Shown piece by piece: positions 6,643 through 13,601 of a DNA stretch of 13,614 nucleotides. Position numbers and translations under genes: made by a program. A model generated the notes under the pieces. That model did not search any database. It had not been told where the DNA came from and worked only from the letters and a program-made list of their open reading frames with translations. Position 1 is the stretch's first letter. Every line of letters begins with the position of its first letter. The DNA comes from an uncultured Mollicutes bacterium (lineage in GTDB: Bacteria > Bacillota_I > Bacilli_A > Acholeplasmatales > Anaeroplasmataceae): assembly GCA_900547045.1 (NCBI GenBank), contig URFB01000011.1, positions 1-13,614 of the forward strand, given 5' to 3'.

Positions 6643-7974
6643 ATGGGATTAATGATATATAATTCTTTAACCAATAAAATAGAAGAATTTAAAACACATG
6701 AGCCAGGAGTTGTAAATATGTATGTTTGCGGTCCTACGGTTTATGATTATATTCACATTGGCAATGCTCGTCCGGTAATTTTTTATGATATGCTAAAAAA
6801 CTATTTGGAATATATTGGATACAAGGTTAATTATGCATCTAATATTACAGATGTTGATGATAAGATTATTAATAAGGCTCTAGAGCAGGGTGTTTCTGAA
6901 GAAGAAATAGCTAAAAAATATGAGGCTGCATATTTTAAAAATTGTGAAGCCTTAGGCTCTAAAAGACCAACCTTTGTTCCTCATGCAACTGCATATATTA
7001 AGGATATGCTTAATTTTATTGATGCTTTAGTAAAGAAGGGCTTTGCATACGAGGTAGATGGTGATGTATATTTCCGTATTGGTCATCTTAATTCATATGG
7101 TATCCTTTCTAATCAGGTTCAAGAGGAGCTTCAAAATGGTGTCCGTAAGGATGTAGATACTAAAAAGGAAAGCCCACTTGATTTTGTGCTTTGGAAAAAC
7201 ACAAATGTAGGAATTAAATGGCCTTCAGCCTATGGTCCAGGTCGCCCTGGCTGGCATACTGAATGCGTATGTATGATTGATAAGATCTTCAATCACCAAA
7301 TGATTGATATTCACGGTGGTGGAATGGATTTAAAATTCCCACATCACGAAAATGAAATTGCGCAGGCTCGTGCAATGTATGGTAACACTCTTGCAACGTA
7401 TTGGATGCATGTTGGTCGTCTAAATTTAAAAGGCCAAAAAATGTCAAAGTCATTAGGAAATGTTATTCTTGTAAATGACTTTAAGACAAAAGAGGATTTA
7501 ATGAGCCTTAGATTATTAATTGTTACACAGCCATATCGTAATTCAATTAGCTATGATGATGATTTATTTAATCAATATAAAAAGGAATATGACAAGTTCT
7601 GCCGTGCCTATAAGAATGCAATGTTAGTGCTTGATTATAAAAATTATACAAGCAAGGAAATTGATAAAGCGGATAAGGAGGCCTTCATTAATTATATGAA
7701 TCAAGACCTTAATTGCCAAAATGTTATGAGCCTTGCAAATAGCCTATTAAAGGAATTAAATAGTGCCACAAGAACTAATGATTTAGAGCTTATGTCTAAA
7801 AAGGCTAATATGATTAAGCAAATAATGGATGTTTTAGGAGTTGAGCTTCCTTATAAGCCATTAACTGAAGAAACAAGAAATACATATGATAGCTGGATGA
7901 ATGCCAAGGCTTCTAAGAATTTTGAGGAAGCTGATAGGCTAAGAGCGATTTTAACTGAGGCTGGTGTTATTTAA
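6643..7974 (+). CDS. cysS: Cysteinyl-tRNA synthetase
   Basis: This class I synthetase charges tRNA-Cys with cysteine using ATP in the cytoplasm. The 443-residue protein is slightly shorter than the usual 460-470. Visible motifs are HIGN (38-41, the HIGH signature) and KMSKS (266-270). The zinc and cysteine-recognition ligands are C29, C208, H234 and E238, close to the known E. coli ligands (C28, C209, H234, E238). The C-terminus ends in the usual helical segment EADRLRAILTEAGVI. The leader is only about 36 bp after the preceding terminator. It holds no T-box riboswitch and no convincing promoter, so transcription may start very close to the gene or read through the terminator. It is the first gene of an overlapping trio; the stop TAA shares its last base with the start of mrnC. 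Confidence 0.97.
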   Translation: MGLMIYNSLTNKIEEFKTHEPGVVNMYVCGPTVYDYIHIGNARPVIFYDMLKNYLEYIGYKVNYASNITDVDDKIINKALEQGVSEEEIAKKYEAAYFKNCEALGSKRPTFVPHATAYIKDMLNFIDALVKKGFAYEVDGDVYFRIGHLNSYGILSNQVQEELQNGVRKDVDTKKESPLDFVLWKNTNVGIKWPSAYGPGRPGWHTECVCMIDKIFNHQMIDIHGGGMDLKFPHHENEIAQARAMYGNTLATYWMHVGRLNLKGQKMSKSLGNVILVNDFKTKEDLMSLRLLIVTQPYRNSISYDDDLFNQYKKEYDKFCRAYKNAMLVLDYKNYTSKEIDKADKEAFINYMNQDLNCQNVMSLANSLLKELNSATRTNDLELMSKKANMIKQIMDVLGVELPYKPLTEETRNTYDSWMNAKASKNFEEADRLRAILTEAGVI

Positions 7975-8375
7975 TGGATGCTAAGCTATATAATGGCTTA
8001 ACCTTAGCTTATATTGGTGATGGTGCCTATGAGCTTTATATTAGAAATCATTTGCTAAATTTGGGGTACACTAAGGTTAATGACCTGCATAAGCATGCGA
8101 TTAAATATACAAGTGGAGAGGCGCAAGCATCAGTAATAAGATATTTTAAGGAAAAAAATCTTTTATCTGAGGAAGAATTGCAGTATTATAAAAGAGGAAG
8201 AAATTCTAATGTTCTGAAGGTAAGGAAAAATATTGAGAGAATTGATTATCTTGAAGGAACAGGATTTGAGTCTTTAATTGGATATTTATATCTTTCTAAG
8301 CAAATTGATAGAATGAATGAATTATTTGATGAGGCTATAAAATATATAGAATTAGGTGGTGATCAGCATGAGTAA
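7974..8375 (+). CDS. mrnC: Mini-ribonuclease III
   Basis: This 133-residue protein has the length and fold signature of Mini-III, an RNase III-like dimer without the double-stranded RNA-binding domain. In Bacillus the enzyme matures 23S rRNA ends by cutting double-stranded precursors. The catalytic loop is visible as YIGDGAYE (13-20), with D16 as the expected metal-binding Asp. A conserved KRGRNS-type basic segment lies near the middle (YYKRGRNSN). The start ATG overlaps the cysS stop as TAATG, and the only upstream purine site is weak (GAGG, about 13 nt away), so translation is probably coupled to cysS. The cysS-mrnC pair is a conserved arrangement in Bacilli, which supports the assignment. 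Confidence 0.93.
   Translation: MDAKLYNGLTLAYIGDGAYELYIRNHLLNLGYTKVNDLHKHAIKYTSGEAQASVIRYFKEKNLLSEEELQYYKRGRNSNVLKVRKNIERIDYLEGTGFESLIGYLYLSKQIDRMNELFDEAIKYIELGGDQHE
8353..8363 (+). promoter_or_regulatory. Ribosome binding site inside mrnC fixing the P-type ATPase start
   Basis: The sequence TAGGTGGTGAT within the last codons of mrnC places an AGGTGGTGAT-like site just before the ATG at 8368. In-frame GTG codons at 8356 and 8359 fall within the site itself and are rejected as starts. Confidence 0.7.
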
Positions 8376-11300
8376 TGAAAAAAAATATAATGATGAATTT
8401 GATAAGAATTCTGATGCAATCGATGCCGAAATTATAGAGGATTCAGACGATTCTGAAAAGGAAGCTGAACCTTCAGGTTTCTCATTTGGTGAGGTTGATG
8501 ATGAAACAACCACAGAAGAGGATACTTTAGATTCTAATGAAGAGGAATATGAAGAAAAATCAGATGATGATTCACAAACAACCGATGAAGAAGCAGATGA
8601 CCTTGATTATGATGAAGCATACAATGATGCAAATGCTGATATAGAAAATCAGGATGATCCTCAAGTTGATGAATGTGATGATGAATCATTAGATGAGGAT
8701 GAAAATCAAGATGAAGAAAATTCTGAGGAAGAATTAGCAGACGATGAAGCAAAAACGAATGCTCAAGATGAAGACTCTGATGATTTAGATGGTGAAAATC
8801 AAGATGAGGATTTTGAAGAAGCTGAAGAGGAAAAGGCAAATGAGCAGTCAGATGATGACTTTAGAACTAATTTTCGTGGTGAAATTGAAGCGATTAAAGA
8901 GGAGAAGCGTCGTCAAGCCCTTGAACAAAAAAATGCTGATTTGGCTAAAAAGCGTCAGGAGCGTCAGCGTCAACAGCTTTTAAAGGAAGAAAAAAAGCTT
9001 GAGGCTCAAAAGGAGCGTCAGCGTAAATTTGAGGAGATGGCTCATAAAAGAACCCTTGAGCGTAATAAGAGTGAGGAGGAAAAGAGCGTTTCTCAAGCTC
9101 AAAAGCGTCGTGATAGAATTGTTTCTTCGCCTAAGCTTGCTAAAAAGCTAAGAAAGAAAGCCCTTGAAATCGAAAGATATGAGCCAGATATTAATGTTGG
9201 TCTTACTCAGGAGCAAATTGATAAGCGAATTTCATCGGGATTAAATAATTATAAATCAATGGGCTCTACTAAAACAATTTCTCAAATTGTTATTGGTAAT
9301 ATTATTACCCCATTTAATATATTAATTTTTATTATTGCAGGCTTCCTAATTTCAGTTCAAAGTATTAAGGATTTAACCTTCCTTGTAATTGTTTTACTTA
9401 ACCTTGTTATTGGTATTATTCAAGAAATTAGTGCTAAAAAGACAATTGATAAGCTAACATTAATTTCTGCACCTACCTGTGATGTGCTTCGTGACTCTAA
9501 ATTCCAGGAGGTAACAATTAATGAGGTTGTGCTTGATGATTTAATTAGCTTAAAGACAGGTAAGCAAATTTGTTCTGATAGTATTGTTGTTGAAGGTCAA
9601 ATTGAGGTTAATGAATCATTACTAACAGGTGAAGCTGATGCTATTATCAAGCGTCCAGGGGATATTTTGTATTCGGGTTCCTTTGTTGTATCTGGTACAT
9701 GTATTGCTCGTGTTGATAAGGTTGGCGATGATAATTATATTGAGCGCTTAACTGGTCAGGCTAAGCAATATCGCAAGCCTAAGTCAGAGCTTTTAAAGGC
9801 CTTAAACCAAATTATTCTTGTAATGGGTATTTTAACCGTTGTAATTGGTGTAAGTTTATTCTTTGTTCAGTATTTAAAAACAGGCCTAGATTATGAAACA
9901 TCAATTCGTAAAACCGCTGGTGCGATGATAGGTATGATTCCATCAGGACTTTATCTTGTTACATCGGTTGCCCTTGCGGTTGGAGTCTTAAGGCTTGCTA
10001 AAAATAATGTTTTAGTTCAGGAACTATATTGTATTGAGATGCTTGCACGTGTTGATGTATTGTGTCTTGATAAGACTGGTACAATTACTGATGGTACAAT
10101 GAATGTGCGAGATGTAATCGATTATGATATCATTGGTAATTTATCTACTAAGGATATCGTTTCGGCGATGCTTAATGCAACAAATGACCAAAATTTAACT
10201 AATATTGCTTTAGAAAATAAGTTTGGACGTGCTAAAAGAATTAAGCATAATGATGTTATTCCTTTCTCATCTCAAAGAAAATATAGCGCCGTTAGCTTTG
10301 ATGGCATTGGTACAATCGTATTAGGTGCTCCAGAATTCGTTTTAAAGACAAACTTTAAGCTAGTAGAATCTGATGTTAATAAGGCTGCTAAGGAAGGATA
10401 CCGTGTACTTGTAATTGCTCATACAAATGAGTCAATCAAGGATGGTGCTCTACCTCAGGTTGAGCTTGAGCCAGTGTCATTAATTTTAATTGAGGATAAT
10501 GTAAGACCAGATGCAATTGAAACAATCTCTTACTTTAAAGAGGCTGGTGTTGAGGTTAAGGTTATTTCTGGTGATAACCCAATTACGGTTTCAAAGGTTG
10601 CAGAAAGAGCTGGAATTACTAATGCTGAAAAATATATTTCCCTTGATGGATTAACTGATACAGAGGTTGTAAGAGCAGCTTCTAAATATACGGTTTTTGG
10701 ACGTGTTAGCCCAGGTCAAAAGCGTCTTTTAGTTAAATCACTACAGGAATTAGGTCATAAGGTAGCGATGACAGGTGATGGTGTAAACGATATCCTTGCC
10801 CTAAAGGAAGCTGATTGCTCAATCGCAGTAGCTTCAGGTAGTGAGGCTGCACGTAATGTTTCACACCTAGTTCTTCTAGATTCTAATTTTGGATCTATGC
10901 CACGAGTAGTATCTGAAGGACGTCGTGTAATTTCTAATATTGCAAAGGTTGCAAAGCTTTACTTAACCAAAACCATGTTTAGCTTACTACTTGCAATCGT
11001 TGCTCTAATTCAGGGTACATATCCAATTAGTACTAACCAATTATTAATGATTGATGCCTTATGTATTGGTCTTCCATCATTAGTGCTTGGTCTTGAGCCT
11101 AATCGTCAGGCCGCACCAAATAATTTCTTATCTACGATTATTAAGAGTGCTTTGCCAGGCGCAATTGTTATTGTTATTCAATCTATTTTAGTATTCTTGC
11201 TACAAAATCAGCTAGATATGACAGCAAGAACAACCTCAACAATTATTGTTATTGTTGCAACCTTCACATGTATGATGGTGCTATATGAGACATGTAAGCC

Positions 11301-12414
11301 ATTTATAAATAATACACGTAAGATTTTATTTGGTTCGGTATTTACTATTTTCGTTTTAGCAACAATTGTAGTGCCTTCATTCTTTGATTTTGCACCAATC
11401 ATTCCAGGCCTTGAATATTATTCTAAGAACCAAGAGGTAATGACATGGGAAACACAGGTCGTATCTATTTCTGAGGCTAATCATTATACTGTTGATGGAT
11501 ATGTACTTGAGGAGCTTTGCGTAAGACCTTCAACAACCCATTCAGCTGAGGTTGATGCAAATGGTTATTTAGTTGTCGATACAGTTGTAACAACGGAATA
11601 TAAGCCAATGTTACCAAACCTTACGAAGACTAAGAACAATCATTTTGCTATTGGTGGAAATGAAACAAGCTATATTTATAATCCTGATTATGAATATGAG
11701 CTTTTAGTTGAAAGTAACGGAAATGTAAGCTTAAAATATAGCTATAATGGCAATGAAACAATCATTAATACAGGCTATAATATTTTACCTACAGTTACAA
11801 TCAGTAATAACTATTACATTGTAAACGGATATCGTACTGATGTCAGAACGGCTGAAACAAATGTGGGTACTGTTACAATGGATAATAATTATAAGGTTTA
11901 TGTTTCAGGCGTAGAAAATGCTATCTTCCAGCTATTTGATGGTAAGGGTTTATTAATTTCATCTGCTAACAATCATATTTGGATTGGTGGAGATGAAACT
12001 GATATCGAGTATGATTCAAAGCTTGAAAGTACCCTAAAGATTGTTGGTAAGGAATATTATATTAATAATCAAAAGACAAATGTTATTTATACTCCTGAAA
12101 TTGATACAACTGAAGAAGGATATTATATTGTAAATAATAAAATAACTAATTATAAGTGTAATGGTAGTGGAACATCAATTGTTCAATCCCTTGATGAAAA
12201 TGGATATTTGAAGATTGATGGTCTTCAAACTAATATTAAGGTTAATTACACTAAGGTAGTTGGAGGCCAGGTTAAAACTCTTCCAATCTCATCCATTTTA
12301 TTATTATTCTGTCTATGCTTATCAAGCCACCCACTAATTTGGTTGATTAAGAGCATTGTTCCATTCTCAAAAAAGCAATTTAAGAAGCTTACAGATGTCT
12401 TAAATAGAATCTAA
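8368..12414 (+). CDS. CtpE-like P-type cation ATPase with charged N-terminal tail and extracytoplasmic repeat insertion
   Basis: This 1348-residue membrane pump is much longer than the roughly 800 residues of plain CtpE/YfgQ-like ATPases. The core is intact: actuator TGE (420-422), phosphorylated D568 in DKTGT, and hinge TGDGVND (802-808). TM4 carries P525-S526-G527-L528, where many P-type pumps have PEG(L) or PxxK motifs. Predicted TM segments are about 311-331, 336-353, 481-503, 515-540, 863-882, 886-908, 927-946, 955-976, 985-1008 and 1306-1328. M. tuberculosis-group CtpE moves Ca2+; the ion here is not proven. Two parts are extra: residues 1-275 (acidic, then basic coil) and residues about 1012-1305 between TM9 and TM10. 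The start overlaps mrnC by 8 bp (ATG at 8368, stop at 8375), so expression follows cysS-mrnC. Codon use does not differ visibly between core and extensions. Confidence 0.88.
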   Translation: MSNEKKYNDEFDKNSDAIDAEIIEDSDDSEKEAEPSGFSFGEVDDETTTEEDTLDSNEEEYEEKSDDDSQTTDEEADDLDYDEAYNDANADIENQDDPQVDECDDESLDEDENQDEENSEEELADDEAKTNAQDEDSDDLDGENQDEDFEEAEEEKANEQSDDDFRTNFRGEIEAIKEEKRRQALEQKNADLAKKRQERQRQQLLKEEKKLEAQKERQRKFEEMAHKRTLERNKSEEEKSVSQAQKRRDRIVSSPKLAKKLRKKALEIERYEPDINVGLTQEQIDKRISSGLNNYKSMGSTKTISQIVIGNIITPFNILIFIIAGFLISVQSIKDLTFLVIVLLNLVIGIIQEISAKKTIDKLTLISAPTCDVLRDSKFQEVTINEVVLDDLISLKTGKQICSDSIVVEGQIEVNESLLTGEADAIIKRPGDILYSGSFVVSGTCIARVDKVGDDNYIERLTGQAKQYRKPKSELLKALNQIILVMGILTVVIGVSLFFVQYLKTGLDYETSIRKTAGAMIGMIPSGLYLVTSVALAVGVLRLAKNNVLVQELYCIEMLARVDVLCLDKTGTITDGTMNVRDVIDYDIIGNLSTKDIVSAMLNATNDQNLTNIALENKFGRAKRIKHNDVIPFSSQRKYSAVSFDGIGTIVLGAPEFVLKTNFKLVESDVNKAAKEGYRVLVIAHTNESIKDGALPQVELEPVSLILIEDNVRPDAIETISYFKEAGVEVKVISGDNPITVSKVAERAGITNAEKYISLDGLTDTEVVRAASKYTVFGRVSPGQKRLLVKSLQELGHKVAMTGDGVNDILALKEADCSIAVASGSEAARNVSHLVLLDSNFGSMPRVVSEGRRVISNIAKVAKLYLTKTMFSLLLAIVALIQGTYPISTNQLLMIDALCIGLPSLVLGLEPNRQAAPNNFLSTIIKSALPGAIVIVIQSILVFLLQNQLDMTARTTSTIIVIVATFTCMMVLYETCKPFINNTRKILFGSVFTIFVLATIVVPSFFDFAPIIPGLEYYSKNQEVMTWETQVVSISEANHYTVDGYVLEELCVRPSTTHSAEVDANGYLVVDTVVTTEYKPMLPNLTKTKNNHFAIGGNETSYIYNPDYEYELLVESNGNVSLKYSYNGNETIINTGYNILPTVTISNNYYIVNGYRTDVRTAETNVGTVTMDNNYKVYVSGVENAIFQLFDGKGLLISSANNHIWIGGDETDIEYDSKLESTLKIVGKEYYINNQKTNVIYTPEIDTTEEGYYIVNNKITNYKCNGSGTSIVQSLDENGYLKIDGLQTNIKVNYTKVVGGQVKTLPISSILLLFCLCLSSHPLIWLIKSIVPFSKKQFKKLTDVLNRI
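8392..9192 (+). other. Charged N-terminal extension of the P-type ATPase (acidic tract then basic coiled coil)
   Basis: By my count, 80 of the first 170 residues of the ATPase are Asp or Glu, with almost no hydrophobic clusters, so this part should be disordered. At about residue 171 it changes to a Lys/Arg/Gln/Glu-rich helical stretch (to about 270) with repeated ERQR/KRQER motifs, likely a coiled coil. The ordinary ATPase N-terminus begins near G278. Since the N-terminus of these pumps is cytoplasmic, this tail should face the cytosol. The opposite charges of the two halves could pair with each other or with a partner. Confidence 0.8.
11401..12282 (+). repeat. Extracytoplasmic insertion with about ten ~27-residue repeats in the TM9-TM10 loop of the ATPase
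   Basis: Residues about 1012-1305 separate TM9 from TM10, and by the usual P-type topology this loop is outside the cell. A degenerate unit, roughly N-x-Y-hydrophobic-x-(D/N/G)G-x-x-T-(D/N)-(V/I), recurs at residues 1038, 1065, 1091, 1119 (weak), 1148, 1174, 1202, 1229, 1251 and 1279. Successive steps are 27, 26, 28, 29, 26, 28, 27, 22 and 28. Clear copies are NHFAIGGNETSYIY, NHIWIGGDETDIEY, NYYIVNGYRTDV and GYLKIDGLQTNI. They resemble the NGNWWIGDTDTG-type beta modules of Firmicutes surface proteins. The insert has no long hydrophobic segment and few cysteines (C1051, C1264). Confidence 0.8.
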
Positions 12415-12418
12415 AAAT

Positions 12419-12457
12419 AAAAGCTTTTCTAGTTCAAAATGCTAGGAAAGCTTTTTT
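12419..12457 (+). terminator. Terminator of the cysS-mrnC-ATPase operon
   Basis: AAAAGCTTTTCTAG (12419-12432) pairs with CTAGGAAAGCTTTT (12442-12455) with one G-T wobble around a 9-nt loop, and the T run continues to 12457. It starts 5 bp after the ATPase stop. The A-rich left side could also stop transcription from the right, but no - strand gene needs it. Confidence 0.9.
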
Positions 12458-12473
12458 AATATTAAAATAATAT

Positions 12474-12502
12474 TTGCGCTAATTAATTTATAGCAGTATA
12501 CT
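12474..12502 (+). promoter_or_regulatory. Probable promoter of the 97-residue protein
   Basis: The -35-like TTGCGC (12474-12479) and the -10 TATACT (12497-12502) are 17 bp apart. Transcription would start near 12509, about 22 nt before the ATG. The -35 matches only the TTG core, so strength is moderate at best. A promoter is needed here because a strong terminator precedes the gene. Confidence 0.55.
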
Positions 12503-12530
12503 AAATATAGATTTAATTAAGGAGGCTATT

Positions 12531-12824
12531 ATGGCTGCGCAAATAATAAACACTAAAACAAATAAGCCTATTGCTGATCAAACAAAGGCCTACTATTTTT
12601 TAATTAATGATGTCAAAATGATAGATGGAAGATTAAATGCTAAATTACTAGGAACAGAGGTCCTAGAGGATTTAGATTCTATTAAAGAAATTATTCCTAA
12701 ATATCTACCGCTTAAGGAAGATGAGGAGCTTTGTATTTATACCTGCGATGAAAGGTACATTCATCATTTTAAATTTGAGGATCATCCAAGCATAGAGGAT
12801 GTGCTATCCTATATTAAATTTTAA
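12531..12824 (+). CDS. Small uncharacterised cytoplasmic protein (97 aa)
   Basis: I do not recognise this family. The ATG at 12531 has a near-perfect AAGGAGG site (12519-12525) six bases upstream, plus its own promoter and terminator, so it is very likely a real gene. The protein is soluble and mixed alpha/beta in appearance, starting MAAQIINTKTNKPIADQTK, with no signal peptide or membrane segment. It has two cysteines (C66 and C69, in ELCIYTCDE) and a HH pair (about 76-77) near them. A C-x2-C spacing next to HH could bind a metal, but there is no second C-x2-C, so this is only a possibility. The C-terminus (HPSIEDVLSYIKF) looks helical. It sits between the ATPase operon and a convergent TetR gene and shows no link to either. 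Confidence 0.8.
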   Translation: MAAQIINTKTNKPIADQTKAYYFLINDVKMIDGRLNAKLLGTEVLEDLDSIKEIIPKYLPLKEDEELCIYTCDERYIHHFKFEDHPSIEDVLSYIKF

Positions 12825-12826
12825 TT

Positions 12827-12851
12827 GAAGCTAATTTAGCTTCATTTTTTT
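12827..12851 (+). terminator. Terminator of the 97-residue protein gene
   Basis: GAAGCT (12827-12832) pairs perfectly with AGCTTC (12838-12843) around AATTT, followed by A and a run of seven T (12845-12851). It begins 2 bp after the stop codon. On the - strand no T run follows, so it is directional. Confidence 0.85.
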
Positions 12852-12861
12852 ATTAAAGGAT

Positions 12862-12892
12862 TTCTTTTGTAAAATATAGGTTTACAAAAGAA
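12862..12892. repeat. Perfect 12-bp inverted repeat in the convergent intergenic region
   Basis: TTCTTTTGTAAA (12862-12873) and TTTACAAAAGAA (12881-12892) are exact reverse complements around a 7-nt loop. Neither side has a T run, so it is not a normal terminator. It lies between the ends of two convergent genes and could be a protein-binding site, a 3'-end RNA structure or a small repeat element. Confidence 0.65.
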
Positions 12893-12897
12893 CAAAA

Positions 12898-12907
12898 AGT
12901 GTACACT
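12898..12907. repeat. Palindrome AGTGTACACT
   Basis: A perfect 10-bp palindrome lies 5 bp after the 12-bp inverted repeat. It could be an operator, though no promoter with both hexamers is visible beside it, and short palindromes arise by chance. Confidence 0.35.
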
Positions 12908-12972
12908 CCGATTATAAAAGGTTGAATGATATTGAGAGAAATGATAAAATTTAAGCAACAATGTAATGTTGA

Positions 12973-13515
12973 TTATACATTTTTGGTAATATATGCTATA
13001 TTACTAAAGCCCTTAAACATGATCTCACAAATACGAGCCATTTCGCTAGGAGATTCCTTAGGGTTATCAAGCCAGGTATAAATCAACACGCCTATGGCTG
13101 CCTCAAAGGCTTTTTGCTCATAGACATTGTTAGATGCATTTTCTCCACTAGGAGCTAAATTTAATAAATATCTAGGAATTACAGTTGAAATTGAGCTGAA
13201 GAAGCGAGCATTCTTTTTAACCTCAGTAAAAAAGATTAAAAACCAATGATACGAAGTAGGATTTTCATAGATATGAATACGGCTATTAATTGAATTTAAG
13301 AAGGTAGTTATAATATCATTTAAAACCTCTTCCTTAGATGCATAATTATTATAAAAGGCTGTACGTGAAATACCCGCTTTTTTAACGATTTCCGTTATTC
13401 TAACCTCTTCAATAGCTTTTTTAGAAAGCAAAACAAGAAGAGCCTCTTGAATTGATTCTTTAGTTAGTTTATTAGATATTTGATTAGCTTTAATTAAACC
13501 ATTAATATTATTCAT
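12973..13515 (-). CDS. TetR/AcrR-family transcriptional regulator
   Basis: This 180-residue protein is a typical TetR-family repressor. The N-terminal helix-turn-helix spans about 21-60. Its recognition region reads ITEIVKKAGISRTAFYNNYASKEEVL (about 40-65), including the usual AGISRTAFYNNYASKEE signature. The C-terminal part (about 70-180) would bind a ligand and dimerise, but diverges too much to name a ligand. The ATG at 13515 is preceded by AGGAGG on the - strand (13528-13523) and a TGCTATAAT extended -10. TetR regulators often act on themselves and on a divergent neighbour; here such a neighbour would lie beyond the right end. The convergent 97-residue gene is unlikely to be its target. 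Confidence 0.9.
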   Translation of the reverse strand: MNNINGLIKANQISNKLTKESIQEALLVLLSKKAIEEVRITEIVKKAGISRTAFYNNYASKEEVLNDIITTFLNSINSRIHIYENPTSYHWFLIFFTEVKKNARFFSSISTVIPRYLLNLAPSGENASNNVYEQKAFEAAIGVLIYTWLDNPKESPSEMARICEIMFKGFSNIAYITKNV

Positions 13516-13541
13516 AGCTAAGCCTCCTAATTTATATGCAT

Positions 13542-13550
13542 ATTATAGCA
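13542..13550 (-). promoter_or_regulatory. Extended -10 promoter of the TetR gene
   Basis: Read on the - strand, TGCTATAAT (13550-13542) is a perfect extended -10 (TGnTATAAT). The -35 region near 13565-13570 reads ATTTAT and is poor, which extended -10 promoters tolerate. The start would lie near 13535, only about 20 nt before the ATG. Confidence 0.65.
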
Positions 13551-13584
13551 TAAAAGAAGAGAAAATAAATTAAAGAGATAATTA

Positions 13585-13601
13585 TTAATGCTAGGCATTA
13601 A
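13585..13601. promoter_or_regulatory. Palindrome TTAATGC-TAG-GCATTAA, candidate TetR operator
   Basis: The 7-bp arms are perfect around a 3-bp centre. The 17-bp size suits a TetR dimer. It is 35 bp or more upstream of the TetR -10, so it may lie over a divergent promoter just outside the window instead of blocking the TetR promoter directly. Confidence 0.45.

Noticed and set aside
8534..8839. 101-codon - strand frame rich in His and Leu
   Set aside because: It is the antisense reading of the GAT/GAA-rich acidic tract of the ATPase; His/Leu richness is the expected mirror of Asp/Glu codons.
12862..12892. Terminator for the TetR gene
   Set aside because: The perfect stem lacks a T run on either strand and is more than 80 bp beyond the TetR stop.
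12926..13074. Small + strand frame starting at 12926
   Set aside because: It runs antisense into the TetR gene, lacks a good ribosome binding site and shows no recognisable product.
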